64,000 nucleotides of DNA from Christiangramia lutea (GTDB taxonomy: Bacteria; Bacteroidota; Bacteroidia; Flavobacteriales; Flavobacteriaceae): contig NZ_JAKVTV010000001.1 in NCBI RefSeq assembly GCF_022489035.1, forward strand, positions 868,001-932,000, in the 5' to 3' direction. A program made the position numbers and the translations under genes. Under the pieces are notes generated by a model. That model was not told the origin of the DNA, ran no database searches, and saw nothing but the letters and a program-made list of their open reading frames with translations. Below are positions 28,957 to 36,936 of the stretch, one piece after another. Numbering within the stretch: position 1 is the first letter of the stretch; every line of letters begins with the position of its first letter.

Positions 28957-30602
28957 TATTCGTTCAGATTATTTATTTCCACCGAGTTGATTATACGTTG
29001 TGTTATTTCAGGAGCATATTGATCATTTTCATTATAGATAACGATGATCTGTTCAAATCCACCTTTTTCGGCAAAGTTCAAAATCTCATATTGTTTCGGA
29101 ATCGACTCACCGGTTACAGGATTTTCGGCTTCAAGGGTTCCAAAGATCTTAGTACCCTTCGTCCCGTTTACCGTGGTGAAATCTTCCTCTTTCATGATAA
29201 TATTCCGAGCTCCCTGACCCTCAAGATTTGTATAAATCCCATCAATAGCTTTCTTAGCATCAAATTTCACCTCACCCTGAAACTTGATGGTACTCAGAGT
29301 TACGTAGAAATTACTAAGGAAACTTCCGAAAATAAAGGTTTCAGACCCAACCATCATCTGCTCTACATCCTGAGGCATTTCTATCTCGCCACGTACTAAT
29401 ACCTCTGGGGTTGTCACGGAAACCGATGGATTCCCGTACTCACTTCTTATCCATTCACCCTCCAGTAATTCTTTTGTTGGATGTCCCAGGTAAGTATCTT
29501 TCACGTAAGTATAACCCTTGGTCGCGATAAGGGTTGAAATTCCTACAATTATCACAAGCACTCCTGCAGCGACCCCAAGAATAATGCGTCGTTTTTTTCT
29601 TTTTCTGGCCTGTTCCTCGAGGAATGCTTCATCCTGAAGCAATTCTTCTTCGGTTGGTTCGGGAACAGATGCGCGAAGGTCATCTATGACATGCTGTGTT
29701 TTTGAACGATCCTCTTTTGCCGTGATCACATCGGGTTTCGATCGTGCAAATTTCGCAAGGTCGGCACGCCTTAAGATCTTTTCAAAATCCCTGATAGTTC
29801 CTTCAGATAAATTCAGTTTTCCCTTACTTTTCTGATCTTCCAGGTAAATTATCAATTCATCTGTAGTTCTCTCGAGTCCGTGATCATAAATTTTTCTATC
29901 GAGATATTTACGTACTGCAAAACTTAATTGGGAGTAATATTCCTTTATCTCCCTTTTTTCGAGGTACTGAGCTTCATCCAGCTTTTTAAGCTCGGCCATG
30001 GCATCCTCGTAAGGTGGTAATTCATATTCCTCTGCATCTTTTTTCTTCTTCCTGATAATCAAAAAAGCAACCAGGCCGGCAAGAAGCAGGATTCCCAGCA
30101 ACCACAATATCCAGTCTGGAATATTAAACCCAGTTGGAACCTCCACCGAAGGTTTTATGGGATAAAGGTTCTGCTTGGTAGTATCTACAACAACATCATT
30201 CACCTTAATCTCGATAGAATCGGTATAAAATGAATTGCTCTCTATAATTACTTCCTGTCTGGGAATTACATACCTGCCAGAATCGAACTGGGTTAGGAAG
30301 TATTCCTTTAGGAGGCGGTAATTACCATTTTCTCTTAGAGTATCGGCATCCAGCGATTCTACCATCTCCAGAGGTGAAAAGGTTTCTCCCTCCGGAAAAA
30401 CAACCAGCTCATCTGGATTAGAATTTACCTGAATCTGATACTTTATCTGCTCCCCAATCTTTATAGTGGTAGAATCAACCTCTGCCGTCACTTGTTGTGC
30501 AGCAGCCGACCCTGCGGTTAAAATGAAGCATAGAAAAACCAGTAAGGTCTGAAAACCGGGGGATTTTAATTTTGAATATATATCTGTAGTTTTTCTAAAC
30601 AT
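28956..30602 (-). CDS. BatD-like/DUF4381-like Bat operon membrane protein
   Basis: A protein of 548 residues: a signal peptide (cleavage near A-A-A-Q), a BatD-like beta domain (QQVTAEVDSTTIKIGEQIKYQIQ), a transmembrane helix near 170 followed by KKKK, and a cytosolic helical segment like DUF4381 (ELKKLDEAQYLEKREIKEYYSQLSF). A second transmembrane helix near 340 precedes an unusual C-terminal domain of about 170 residues. It stands where the extra Bat gene between DUF58 and batA is found in Flavobacteriia. Function unknown; probably couples the DUF58/VWA proteins to the periplasm. Confidence 0.82.
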   Translation of the reverse strand: MFRKTTDIYSKLKSPGFQTLLVFLCFILTAGSAAAQQVTAEVDSTTIKIGEQIKYQIQVNSNPDELVVFPEGETFSPLEMVESLDADTLRENGNYRLLKEYFLTQFDSGRYVIPRQEVIIESNSFYTDSIEIKVNDVVVDTTKQNLYPIKPSVEVPTGFNIPDWILWLLGILLLAGLVAFLIIRKKKKDAEEYELPPYEDAMAELKKLDEAQYLEKREIKEYYSQLSFAVRKYLDRKIYDHGLERTTDELIIYLEDQKSKGKLNLSEGTIRDFEKILRRADLAKFARSKPDVITAKEDRSKTQHVIDDLRASVPEPTEEELLQDEAFLEEQARKRKKRRIILGVAAGVLVIIVGISTLIATKGYTYVKDTYLGHPTKELLEGEWIRSEYGNPSVSVTTPEVLVRGEIEMPQDVEQMMVGSETFIFGSFLSNFYVTLSTIKFQGEVKFDAKKAIDGIYTNLEGQGARNIIMKEEDFTTVNGTKGTKIFGTLEAENPVTGESIPKQYEILNFAEKGGFEQIIVIYNENDQYAPEITQRIINSVEINNLNE

Positions 30603-30608
30603 TTTCTT

Positions 30609-31475
30609 TTAAGCTCTTCTTTTAAAATAGCCCAGCAATTTTTTGACGTAACTCTCGTCTGTTCGGTTATTGATGGTGCCTGCACCACTCACCGAAAAAC
30701 TCTGGTGAAAATAATTCACCCGATCATGATAATATTTTGAATAAGCCCTGCGAACAGATTTCGAACCGGTATCTACCGTGATATACTCACCCGTCTCCTC
30801 ATCCTGCATTTGCACCATTCCCAGGTTCGGGATAGATTCCTCCATTTTATCAAAAACTCTGATACCGGTAACATCATGCTTTCCGGAAGCGATCTTGAGA
30901 GTGTGCTGGTAATCTTCTGCCATAAAATCTGAAAGCAGAAATACGATCGCCTTATTTTTCATCACATTAGATAGATATTTTAAGGCTCCGGTGATATCGG
31001 TATTTTTTCCATCAGGCTGAAATTCGAGAAGCTCCCGAATGATTCGCAAAACGTGAGATCTTCCTTTTTTTGGCGGTATATATAGTTCTATACGGTCTGA
31101 AAACAGCATCAAACCAATCTTGTCATTATTATTTGTTGCTGAAAAGGCCAGGGTGGCCGCGATCTCTGTGATCACTTCCTTCTTGATCTGTTCCTGGGTA
31201 CCGAACATTTCAGAACCTGAAACATCTACCATTAACATCATGGTGAGCTCCCTTTCCTCTTCAAAGACCTTTACAAAAGGCTCATTATAGCGCGCAGTAA
31301 CGTTCCAGTCTATACTTCTCACATCATCTCCAAACTGGTATTGCCTTACCTCACTAAAGGTCATTCCACGTCCCTTAAAGGTAGAATGATATTCCCCGCC
31401 AAAGACATGATCGCTCAGCCTGCGGGTCTTTATTTCGATCTTTCTAACTTTTTTAAGGAGGTCCTTTGTATTCAT
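30609..31475 (-). CDS. DUF58 domain protein of the Bat operon
   Basis: A cytosolic protein of about 288 residues. The DUF58 core GGEYHSTFKGRGMTFSEVRQY and DVRSIDWNVTAR precedes a VWA-like fold with MVDVSGSEMFG (a DxSxS-type MIDAS). DUF58 proteins regularly follow MoxR ATPases. I placed the start at the ATG at 31475; extending to 31541 would translate an ACTG-repeat-rich spacer into 22 atypical residues. It lies between moxR and the BatD-like gene. Confidence 0.88.
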   Translation of the reverse strand: MNTKDLLKKVRKIEIKTRRLSDHVFGGEYHSTFKGRGMTFSEVRQYQFGDDVRSIDWNVTARYNEPFVKVFEEERELTMMLMVDVSGSEMFGTQEQIKKEVITEIAATLAFSATNNNDKIGLMLFSDRIELYIPPKKGRSHVLRIIRELLEFQPDGKNTDITGALKYLSNVMKNKAIVFLLSDFMAEDYQHTLKIASGKHDVTGIRVFDKMEESIPNLGMVQMQDEETGEYITVDTGSKSVRRAYSKYYHDRVNYFHQSFSVSGAGTINNRTDESYVKKLLGYFKRRA

Positions 31476-31573
31476 TTTTTTCAGTGGGCAGTTTTCAGTC
31501 TCAGTGCGCAGCCCCAGCTCGAATTTAACTGTTGAATTCACTGCATATTGTGACTGCCGGCTGCTTACTAAGT
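31476..31573. repeat. ACTG/CAGT-rich degenerate spacer
   Basis: A 98-nt spacer between moxR and the DUF58 gene with many occurrences of ACTG or its complement CAGT, including several irregularly spaced GCAGT/ACTGC cores. Its composition differs from the neighbouring coding sequence and it has no good reading frame. Confidence 0.4.
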
Positions 31574-32578
31574 TTAAGGTACTTCAATTTCGTTTACGAT
31601 CTTGTTGATAAGATCTTCTGAAGTAATATTTTCAGCTTCGGCTTCATAGGTGATCCCAATCCTGTGACGCAGTACATCATGGACCACAGCGCGGACATCT
31701 TCCGGTATCACATAGCCCCTGCGCTTTAAAAATGCATAACATTTTGAAGCAGTAGCCAGGTTAATACTACCTCGGGGAGAGGCCCCGAAACTGATCAAAG
31801 GTTTAATGTCTTCAAGATTATATTTCTCAGGAGTTCTGGTAGCAAAGACGATATCGAGGATATATTTCTCAATTTTCTCATCCATATAAACTTCACGCAC
31901 GGCGCTCTGTGCTCTAAGGATCTGTTCAAGATCTACAACAGGGTTCACTTTTTCAAAGGCACCTTTTAAATTGGCCCTTATGATCAAATGTTCCTCGGCC
32001 ATTTGAGGATAGTTAATCACGGTTTTTAGCATGAACCTGTCTACCTGGGCTTCAGGTAATGGGTAAGTTCCTTCCTGCTCAACAGGGTTTTGGGTAGCCA
32101 TTACCAAAAATGGTTTATCCAGACGAAAAGTCTCATCTCCAATGGTTACCTGTTTTTCCTGCATTGCCTCCAGTAAAGCTGATTGAACCTTAGCGGGTGC
32201 CCGGTTGATTTCATCTGCAAGGACAAAATTTGCAAAAATAGGTCCCTTTTTAATGCTGAAATCGTTCACTTTCATGTTATAGATCATAGTACCAACTACA
32301 TCGGCTGGCAAGAGATCTGGAGTGAACTGAATACGGCTGAAGCTTCCATGCACAGCCTGGGATAAAGTATTAATGGCTAAAGTTTTTGCCAATCCGGGTA
32401 CACCTTCCAGTAGAATATGTCCCTGACCCAGCAAACCAATAAGTAAGCGCTCCACCATATGTTTCTGCCCTACGATCACTTTATTCATTTCGCGGGTAAG
32501 CAGGTCTACAAAAGCACTTTCCTTTTCAATTTTCTCGTTAATACTGGCAATATCAACAGATGAATCGTTTTCCATCAT
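31574..32578 (-). CDS. moxR: MoxR family AAA+ ATPase
   Basis: First gene of the Bat operon, 334 residues, cytosolic. Walker A GVPGLAKT (about residue 60), Walker B VLADEINRAPAK (about 120), sensor 1 ATQNPVEQEGTYPLPEAQVDRF and the lid region ISFGASPRGS are all visible. MoxR ATPases act as chaperones that remodel VWA-domain partners, here BatA, BatB and the DUF58 protein. A well-formed promoter lies upstream. Confidence 0.95.
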   Translation of the reverse strand: MMENDSSVDIASINEKIEKESAFVDLLTREMNKVIVGQKHMVERLLIGLLGQGHILLEGVPGLAKTLAINTLSQAVHGSFSRIQFTPDLLPADVVGTMIYNMKVNDFSIKKGPIFANFVLADEINRAPAKVQSALLEAMQEKQVTIGDETFRLDKPFLVMATQNPVEQEGTYPLPEAQVDRFMLKTVINYPQMAEEHLIIRANLKGAFEKVNPVVDLEQILRAQSAVREVYMDEKIEKYILDIVFATRTPEKYNLEDIKPLISFGASPRGSINLATASKCYAFLKRRGYVIPEDVRAVVHDVLRHRIGITYEAEAENITSEDLINKIVNEIEVP

Positions 32579-32599
32579 GATTTTCAGATTTTGATGTCG

Positions 32600-32631
32600 T
32601 GAATATACGTACTTGTTGTAAGCGTCGCAAA
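32600..32631 (-). promoter_or_regulatory. Promoter of the moxR-bat operon
   Basis: On the minus strand TTTG (plus CAAA 32628-32631), a 20-nt spacer and TATATTCA (plus 32600-32607). The -7 box deviates from TAnnTTTG at the last two bases. The same TATATTCA variant precedes three copies of the small-RNA array at 61.8-62.2 kb. Confidence 0.5.
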
Positions 32632-32679
32632 TTGAAAATTTATTGGATTTTGGGTTGTTAAAAATAAGTTAAAATAAAA

Positions 32680-32703
32680 AGGCAGCACCCTAAGGTACTG
32701 CCT
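32680..32703 (-). terminator. Terminator of the DUF4382 gene
   Basis: AGGCAG / CTGCCT stem extended by ACC/GGT, followed on the minus strand by TTTTTATTTT; 28 nt after the DUF4382 stop. Confidence 0.75.
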
Positions 32704-32731
32704 AAATCTCAAAATTCTGGTTATAGAAATA

Positions 32732-33577
32732 TTAGAGACTTAACTCTCCAAGATCGGTTGTCTCGTTAGGTTTTACTTCAACGGTTCCAATAGCGTAGGT
32801 ATCCAGGTTGGCATCTGCCTCAGGAATTACTTCAAGACTATATACTCCGGCAGGAACTCCGTTCAATGAGAAGTTTCCTTCTTCATCGGTATAGGCTGAA
32901 ACCGTAGTAGACTCACCAGTAAGTACAACAAGGCTTTGAACCGACATTTCAAGATCTGCCGGCAACACAATTGCTCCAACCACAACACCGGCATCAGCTT
33001 CTGCTGAAAGTCTTATCACGGGTTTAAGGTTGAAACCACCATTACCAGTAGCAACAATAGATTTGTCTACATCAAAATCAAGAAGAAAAGCATAGTTTTC
33101 ACCTTCTTCAAAATCCTGGTTTAACTGAAGCTTTAATCCAGACTGTTCAGCACTAGGTGTATTTAGTGGTTGTTCAACACCATCTACTATTACAGTGTTC
33201 TCAGACCCTAAAATTAAACGCATCTGGCTCACATATCCTGCAGGCACCTCGGTATCTGCAAGCAATTGAGAAACACCTCCGGTTAATTCCAATAGGTCAT
33301 AAACACCGGTTTGTACGTCTCCAACGCTTACCCATCCGTCACCATCTACATCAGCTTCAGCATCCATTTCATTTTCTGACTGAACCTGAATTTCGATATC
33401 TTCGACATCTACGAACACTGCGTCAAAATCCCCGGGAGCATCAGTCATTCTAACTGTTAGGTTAGCGCTACCTCCGGTAGCAGTTTCACTATCATCATCA
33501 CTACAACTTGTTAATCCTAAAGAAATGAAAGTTGCGATCATTACACTTTTAAAAGTTACATTTTTCAAGTATCTCAT
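32732..33577 (-). CDS. DUF4382 lipoprotein with carboxypeptidase-regulatory-like domain
   Basis: A predicted lipoprotein of 281 residues with lipobox LGLTSCS (Cys about residue 25), an acidic linker, a DUF4382 domain (about 38-190: ANLTVRMTDAPGDFDAVFVDVEDIEIQ) and a C-terminal Ig-like domain (EEGNFSLNGVPAGVYSLEVIPEA). The Asp-rich composition suggests calcium or surface ligand binding, which is inference. Three 10-bp direct repeats lie upstream. It is a single-gene unit with its own terminator. Confidence 0.85.
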   Translation of the reverse strand: MRYLKNVTFKSVMIATFISLGLTSCSDDDSETATGGSANLTVRMTDAPGDFDAVFVDVEDIEIQVQSENEMDAEADVDGDGWVSVGDVQTGVYDLLELTGGVSQLLADTEVPAGYVSQMRLILGSENTVIVDGVEQPLNTPSAEQSGLKLQLNQDFEEGENYAFLLDFDVDKSIVATGNGGFNLKPVIRLSAEADAGVVVGAIVLPADLEMSVQSLVVLTGESTTVSAYTDEEGNFSLNGVPAGVYSLEVIPEADANLDTYAIGTVEVKPNETTDLGELSL

Positions 33578-33643
33578 AAGTAGATTTTATTAGTTCTGGC
33601 TGGAAAACGGCAAGCACCGTGCAAGATTTCCATGAGTCTTTTT

Positions 33644-33670
33644 ATTTAACGAAATTTAACGGAACTTAAC
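33644..33670 (-). promoter_or_regulatory. Three 10-bp direct repeats upstream of the DUF4382 lipoprotein
   Basis: TTAAC occurs at 33646, 33656 and 33666 with exactly 10-nt spacing; on the minus strand the units read GTTAAGTTCC, GTTAAATTTC and GTTAAATAAA. Spacing of about one helical turn suggests binding sites on one face of the DNA. They lie about 70-95 nt before the start codon. Confidence 0.35.
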
Positions 33671-33739
33671 CATGCTTTAATAGATGATCGCAATTTGATC
33701 CACAATACTTTTATACATTAGAAAACAAATTCAACTAAG

Positions 33740-34489
33740 ATGAAAACTGCCTTGATAACCGGCGCTACCAGTGGGATTGGAAAATCTACAGCCATTAGGT
33801 TCGCTTCGGAAGGATTGAAACTTATATTATGCGGAAGACGCCAGGAACGCCTGGAAGAGCTTAAAAACTCCCTGGGTGTGGAAACTTCGGTACACATCCT
33901 CAATTTTGATGTGAGGAAAAGGGAGGAAGTTCTACAAAGCATCGATTCACTGCCTCCGGAATTTAAGAACATCGATATTCTTATCAATAACGCGGGGAAT
34001 GCCCACGGACTGGAACCCATTCAATCTGGATGTATGGACGACTGGGACGCTATGATGGATATTAATGTAAAAGGATTACTTTACGTAAGTAAGGCCATTA
34101 TACCCGGAATGCTGGAAAGGCAGTCTGGTCATATCATTAACATTGGCTCAACTGCCGGGAAAGAAGTTTACCCTAATGGTAATGTTTACTGCGCCAGTAA
34201 GTATGCGGTTGATGCCATTAACCAGGGAATGAGAATAGACCTTAATGGAAACGGCATTCGAGTGGGAGCTGTAAATCCTGGACTCACACAAACCGAGTTC
34301 AGCGATGTAAGATTCAAGGGAAATTCAGAAAAAGCTGAAAAAGTGTACCAGGGGTTTGAGGCTTTACAACCGGAAGATATCGCAGACATTATTCATTTTG
34401 TAGTTACCAGGCCATATCACGTAAATATTGCCGATCTTACCGTTATGCCCACTGCCCAGGCATCGAGTACGATCGTTCATAAGAATTGA
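33740..34489 (+). CDS. SDR family NAD(P)-dependent oxidoreductase
   Basis: A classical short-chain dehydrogenase of 249 residues, close to the YdfG-like serine/3-hydroxy-acid group. Cofactor motif TGATSGIG at residues about 7-14, an NNAGNA motif near 85, catalytic Ser in NIGSTAG near 140 and YCASKYA (Tyr/Lys) near 155. The Arg-Arg after the second strand (CGRRQE) favours NADPH. The substrate is unknown. The stop codon marks the left edge of the inverted repeat around the following gene. Confidence 0.9.
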   Translation: MKTALITGATSGIGKSTAIRFASEGLKLILCGRRQERLEELKNSLGVETSVHILNFDVRKREEVLQSIDSLPPEFKNIDILINNAGNAHGLEPIQSGCMDDWDAMMDINVKGLLYVSKAIIPGMLERQSGHIINIGSTAGKEVYPNGNVYCASKYAVDAINQGMRIDLNGNGIRVGAVNPGLTQTEFSDVRFKGNSEKAEKVYQGFEALQPEDIADIIHFVVTRPYHVNIADLTVMPTAQASSTIVHKN

Positions 34490-34928
34490 TTATTTTTTAT
34501 TCTTATTATTTATTCAGTTATGGCTCACTACCAAAATTTTGAAGAACTGGAGATTTACAAACTGGCAAGGGCTCAATGCATGAAAGTTTGGAAATTGATA
34601 AACGAAACAGATTTATCTAAAGATTATAAGCTAAAAGATCAAATTAATGGTTCTTCTGGCTCAGTAATGGACAATATTGCCGAGGGCTTTGGAAGAGGTG
34701 GCAATAAGGAATTTATTCAATTTTTGAGTTTTGCAAGAGGATCCAATCACGAAACTATAGCCCAATTGCAGCGAGCGCTTGATAGAAATTATATTTCACT
34801 AGATGAGTATAATAAGCTATTGGACAAATCAGAACTTCTTAATGAACAAATTTCTAAATTCATGAACTACTTAAAATCTTCAGATAGAAAAGGCTCGAAA
34901 TACGATTAATAAATAATGAGAATAATCA
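34487..34928. mobile_element. Four-helix-bundle gene bracketed by an imperfect inverted repeat (putative minimal element)
   Basis: Left arm 34487-34514 (TGATTATT ... CTTATTATTTATT) and right arm 34908-34928, whose complement reads TGATTATTCTCATTATTTATT. They match at 20 of 21 positions if a 7-nt insertion in the left arm is allowed. The arms begin at or next to the SDR and four-helix-bundle stop codons. Both are AT-only tracts, so chance similarity is possible. No transposase is present. Confidence 0.4.
34520..34909 (+). CDS. Four-helix bundle protein (S23/23S rRNA intervening-sequence family)
   Basis: A protein of 129 residues, all-helical, with the family signature FEELEIYKLAR near the start and SGSVMDNIAEGFGRG and FARGSNHETIAQLQRAL in the middle. 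Relatives are encoded in 23S rRNA intervening sequences, in diversity-generating retroelements (Avd) and as scattered free-standing genes of unknown role. It lies between unrelated housekeeping genes and is bounded by an AT-rich inverted repeat, suggesting insertion. Confidence 0.88.
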   Translation: MAHYQNFEELEIYKLARAQCMKVWKLINETDLSKDYKLKDQINGSSGSVMDNIAEGFGRGGNKEFIQFLSFARGSNHETIAQLQRALDRNYISLDEYNKLLDKSELLNEQISKFMNYLKSSDRKGSKYD

Positions 34929-34942
34929 ATAACTAATAATCT

Positions 34943-36079
34943 GTGATCAACAAACGCCTACTTATCAAAAACCTGCTCGCCCATAACGACGAGAACAGCT
35001 TTTATGATAAAAAGCGTCAGCTGAATATTGGTGAAAAAGAAGGCAAAGCGAAATTCCTGAAGCATATCTGTGCTCTTTCCAATTCAAATCCCGAAAACAA
35101 TTCTTACATAGTTATTGGTGTTGAAGATGAAGATAACCGTATTGTAGGCATAGATTTCTTCGACGATAGCAAGATTCAGAATCTGGTGAACGCCTATTTA
35201 AGCAATCCACCAATCATATCCTATGAAAATATTCCTTTCCCACATCTTCCGGGCAATCTGGTAGTAGGATTGGTCACTATCAGGCCCAATTATGGTAAGA
35301 TTTGTTCTTTCAGAAAAAATATATGGAAATATTATGGCGGATCGGTCTTTCTGCGGGATGGCAGCATAAGCATGCCCAAGGTGTTCGATATTGAGATCAA
35401 GGATGTAAACTCAGCTTTGGTTGCTTCCATCGAAAATCATTCTCATAATAACATTGAATACACTTTAGACGGGGTCTTCGATTTTATGCAAAAGAGGCGG
35501 GACTATAATCCAAAATATAAGGTATTCAAGGAGTATTTTGTGGTGTGCTGGGCAGGAAAGGAGAAAAAGATCAAGAACGAAACCTATTTTTCCAGGGTTG
35601 ATATTGAACTTATAAACGAACAGGTAAAACTTTTCTATTCAGATCTGGATGAAGTAAGTATCGAACAGGACAAGAACCAGTTTAAGATCATAGAATATGT
35701 GCACCTGGGACTTCATGACCAGTTTAAGTATTACCCTCTCGAGGAAGTGGTAATAAGGTTTCGGGATAATGCTACTTATGAAATTCACAGTCAGTTGTTG
35801 TTCGTTCCGCCCGAATTTGACAGGAAAACCCTATACCATATCTACAACTCCAATCAGGCACTAATTAGAAAACTTAAAATGGGACAGGAACTGAACAATC
35901 TGGAAAAGAAAGACATCAAAAACCTACCTTCTACTTTTTTATTATGTTATTTAAACAATTTTACCGAAGCTTTAACCAAACTGGAGGAAGCCAAACCTTA
36001 TCTTAAAGCGTATAATAAAGAAGTATACCAGTCTTATAAGGAGAGTATGCGAATTTTAAGAAAGGTAAAATATAATTAG
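34943..36079 (+). CDS. AlbA_2/Schlafen-type domain protein
   Basis: A protein of 378 residues starting at GTG 34943. The N-terminal half resembles the AlbA_2 (Schlafen-group) fold: ICALSNSNPENNSYIVIGVEDED near residue 45, with the usual ATP-binding annotation. The C-terminal half has no domain I recognise but contains a tetratricopeptide-like helical end (NNFTEALTKLEEAKPYLKAY). A metallophosphoesterase gene starts 1 nt after its stop. Possible roles range from nucleic-acid binding or cleavage to regulation; none is proven. Confidence 0.72.
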   Translation: MINKRLLIKNLLAHNDENSFYDKKRQLNIGEKEGKAKFLKHICALSNSNPENNSYIVIGVEDEDNRIVGIDFFDDSKIQNLVNAYLSNPPIISYENIPFPHLPGNLVVGLVTIRPNYGKICSFRKNIWKYYGGSVFLRDGSISMPKVFDIEIKDVNSALVASIENHSHNNIEYTLDGVFDFMQKRRDYNPKYKVFKEYFVVCWAGKEKKIKNETYFSRVDIELINEQVKLFYSDLDEVSIEQDKNQFKIIEYVHLGLHDQFKYYPLEEVVIRFRDNATYEIHSQLLFVPPEFDRKTLYHIYNSNQALIRKLKMGQELNNLEKKDIKNLPSTFLLCYLNNFTEALTKLEEAKPYLKAYNKEVYQSYKESMRILRKVKYN

Positions 36080-36080
36080 A

Positions 36081-36809
36081 ATGTCTAGAACACTGGTATT
36101 CGGAGATCTTCACGGCGGCCTAAAGGCTTTGATACAATTATTGGAAAAAATAAATCTTTCACCCAACGATGTATTGATCTTTCTGGGTGATTATGTAGAT
36201 GGATGGAGTGATTCTGCCAATACAGTTTCATATCTAATTGAACTTGCCCGGCAAAATTCCTGTGTTTTCGTAAGGGGAAACCATGATGATCTGGTTCATA
36301 AATGGCTGGAAACGGGAGAGATGAATCAAAAGTGGCTGGAACATGGCGGGCAATCCAGCCTGGATGCTTATCGTAATTTTACTCAGGAAGAAAAAGAGAG
36401 GCATAAGCAGTTCTTCAGGGAAATGGTTAATTATTATCACGATAAAAAAGACCGTTTATTCGTTCATGCTGGATTTACCAATCTTCATGGCCCGGAACTG
36501 GAATACTATGAAACCGGTTTTTACTGGGATCGTACCTTATGGGAAATGGCGCTCTCAATTGATAAAGATCTTAAACCGGGAGATGATTTTTATCCGAAAA
36601 GATTTCAGCTTTTTAATGAAATATACATAGGGCATACCCCGGTTACAAGAATCGGAGAGACTACTCCGGTAAAAAAAGCCAATATCTGGAATGTAGATAC
36701 AGGAGCAGCATTTAAAGGTCCAATTTCGGCTCTAGATATAGATACTAAAGAATTATACCAAAGTGATCCCGTCCACACTTTCTACCCCGATGAGCAGGGA
36801 AGAAATTAG
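36081..36809 (+). CDS. PPP-family metallophosphoesterase
   Basis: A protein of 242 residues with all three PPP signature motifs: VFGDLHGG (residues about 6-13), FLGDYVDGW (about 36-44) and RGNHDD (about 70-75). A later conserved His is in YIGHTP. These bind two metals and catalyse phosphoester hydrolysis, as in bacterial serine/threonine phosphatases or diadenosine tetraphosphatases. The start is 1 nt from the AlbA_2 gene, so co-expression is likely. Confidence 0.88.
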   Translation: MSRTLVFGDLHGGLKALIQLLEKINLSPNDVLIFLGDYVDGWSDSANTVSYLIELARQNSCVFVRGNHDDLVHKWLETGEMNQKWLEHGGQSSLDAYRNFTQEEKERHKQFFREMVNYYHDKKDRLFVHAGFTNLHGPELEYYETGFYWDRTLWEMALSIDKDLKPGDDFYPKRFQLFNEIYIGHTPVTRIGETTPVKKANIWNVDTGAAFKGPISALDIDTKELYQSDPVHTFYPDEQGRN

Positions 36810-36936
36810 GCTTTATTTATTACGTCCTCTTAAAGACTATTCATATATTTGAAGTTCAATCCGTTCCAATCCAGATAGAAGTTTAGTGAACTGGTTTAGG
36901 TAATGGAGGTTTACCCTATAAAAGAAAAGAATTAAG

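Noticed and set aside
34520-36809. A defence island formed by the four-helix-bundle, AlbA_2 and phosphatase genes
   Set aside because: No recognised restriction, toxin-antitoxin, nuclease or reverse transcriptase gene is present, and flanking genes are housekeeping.
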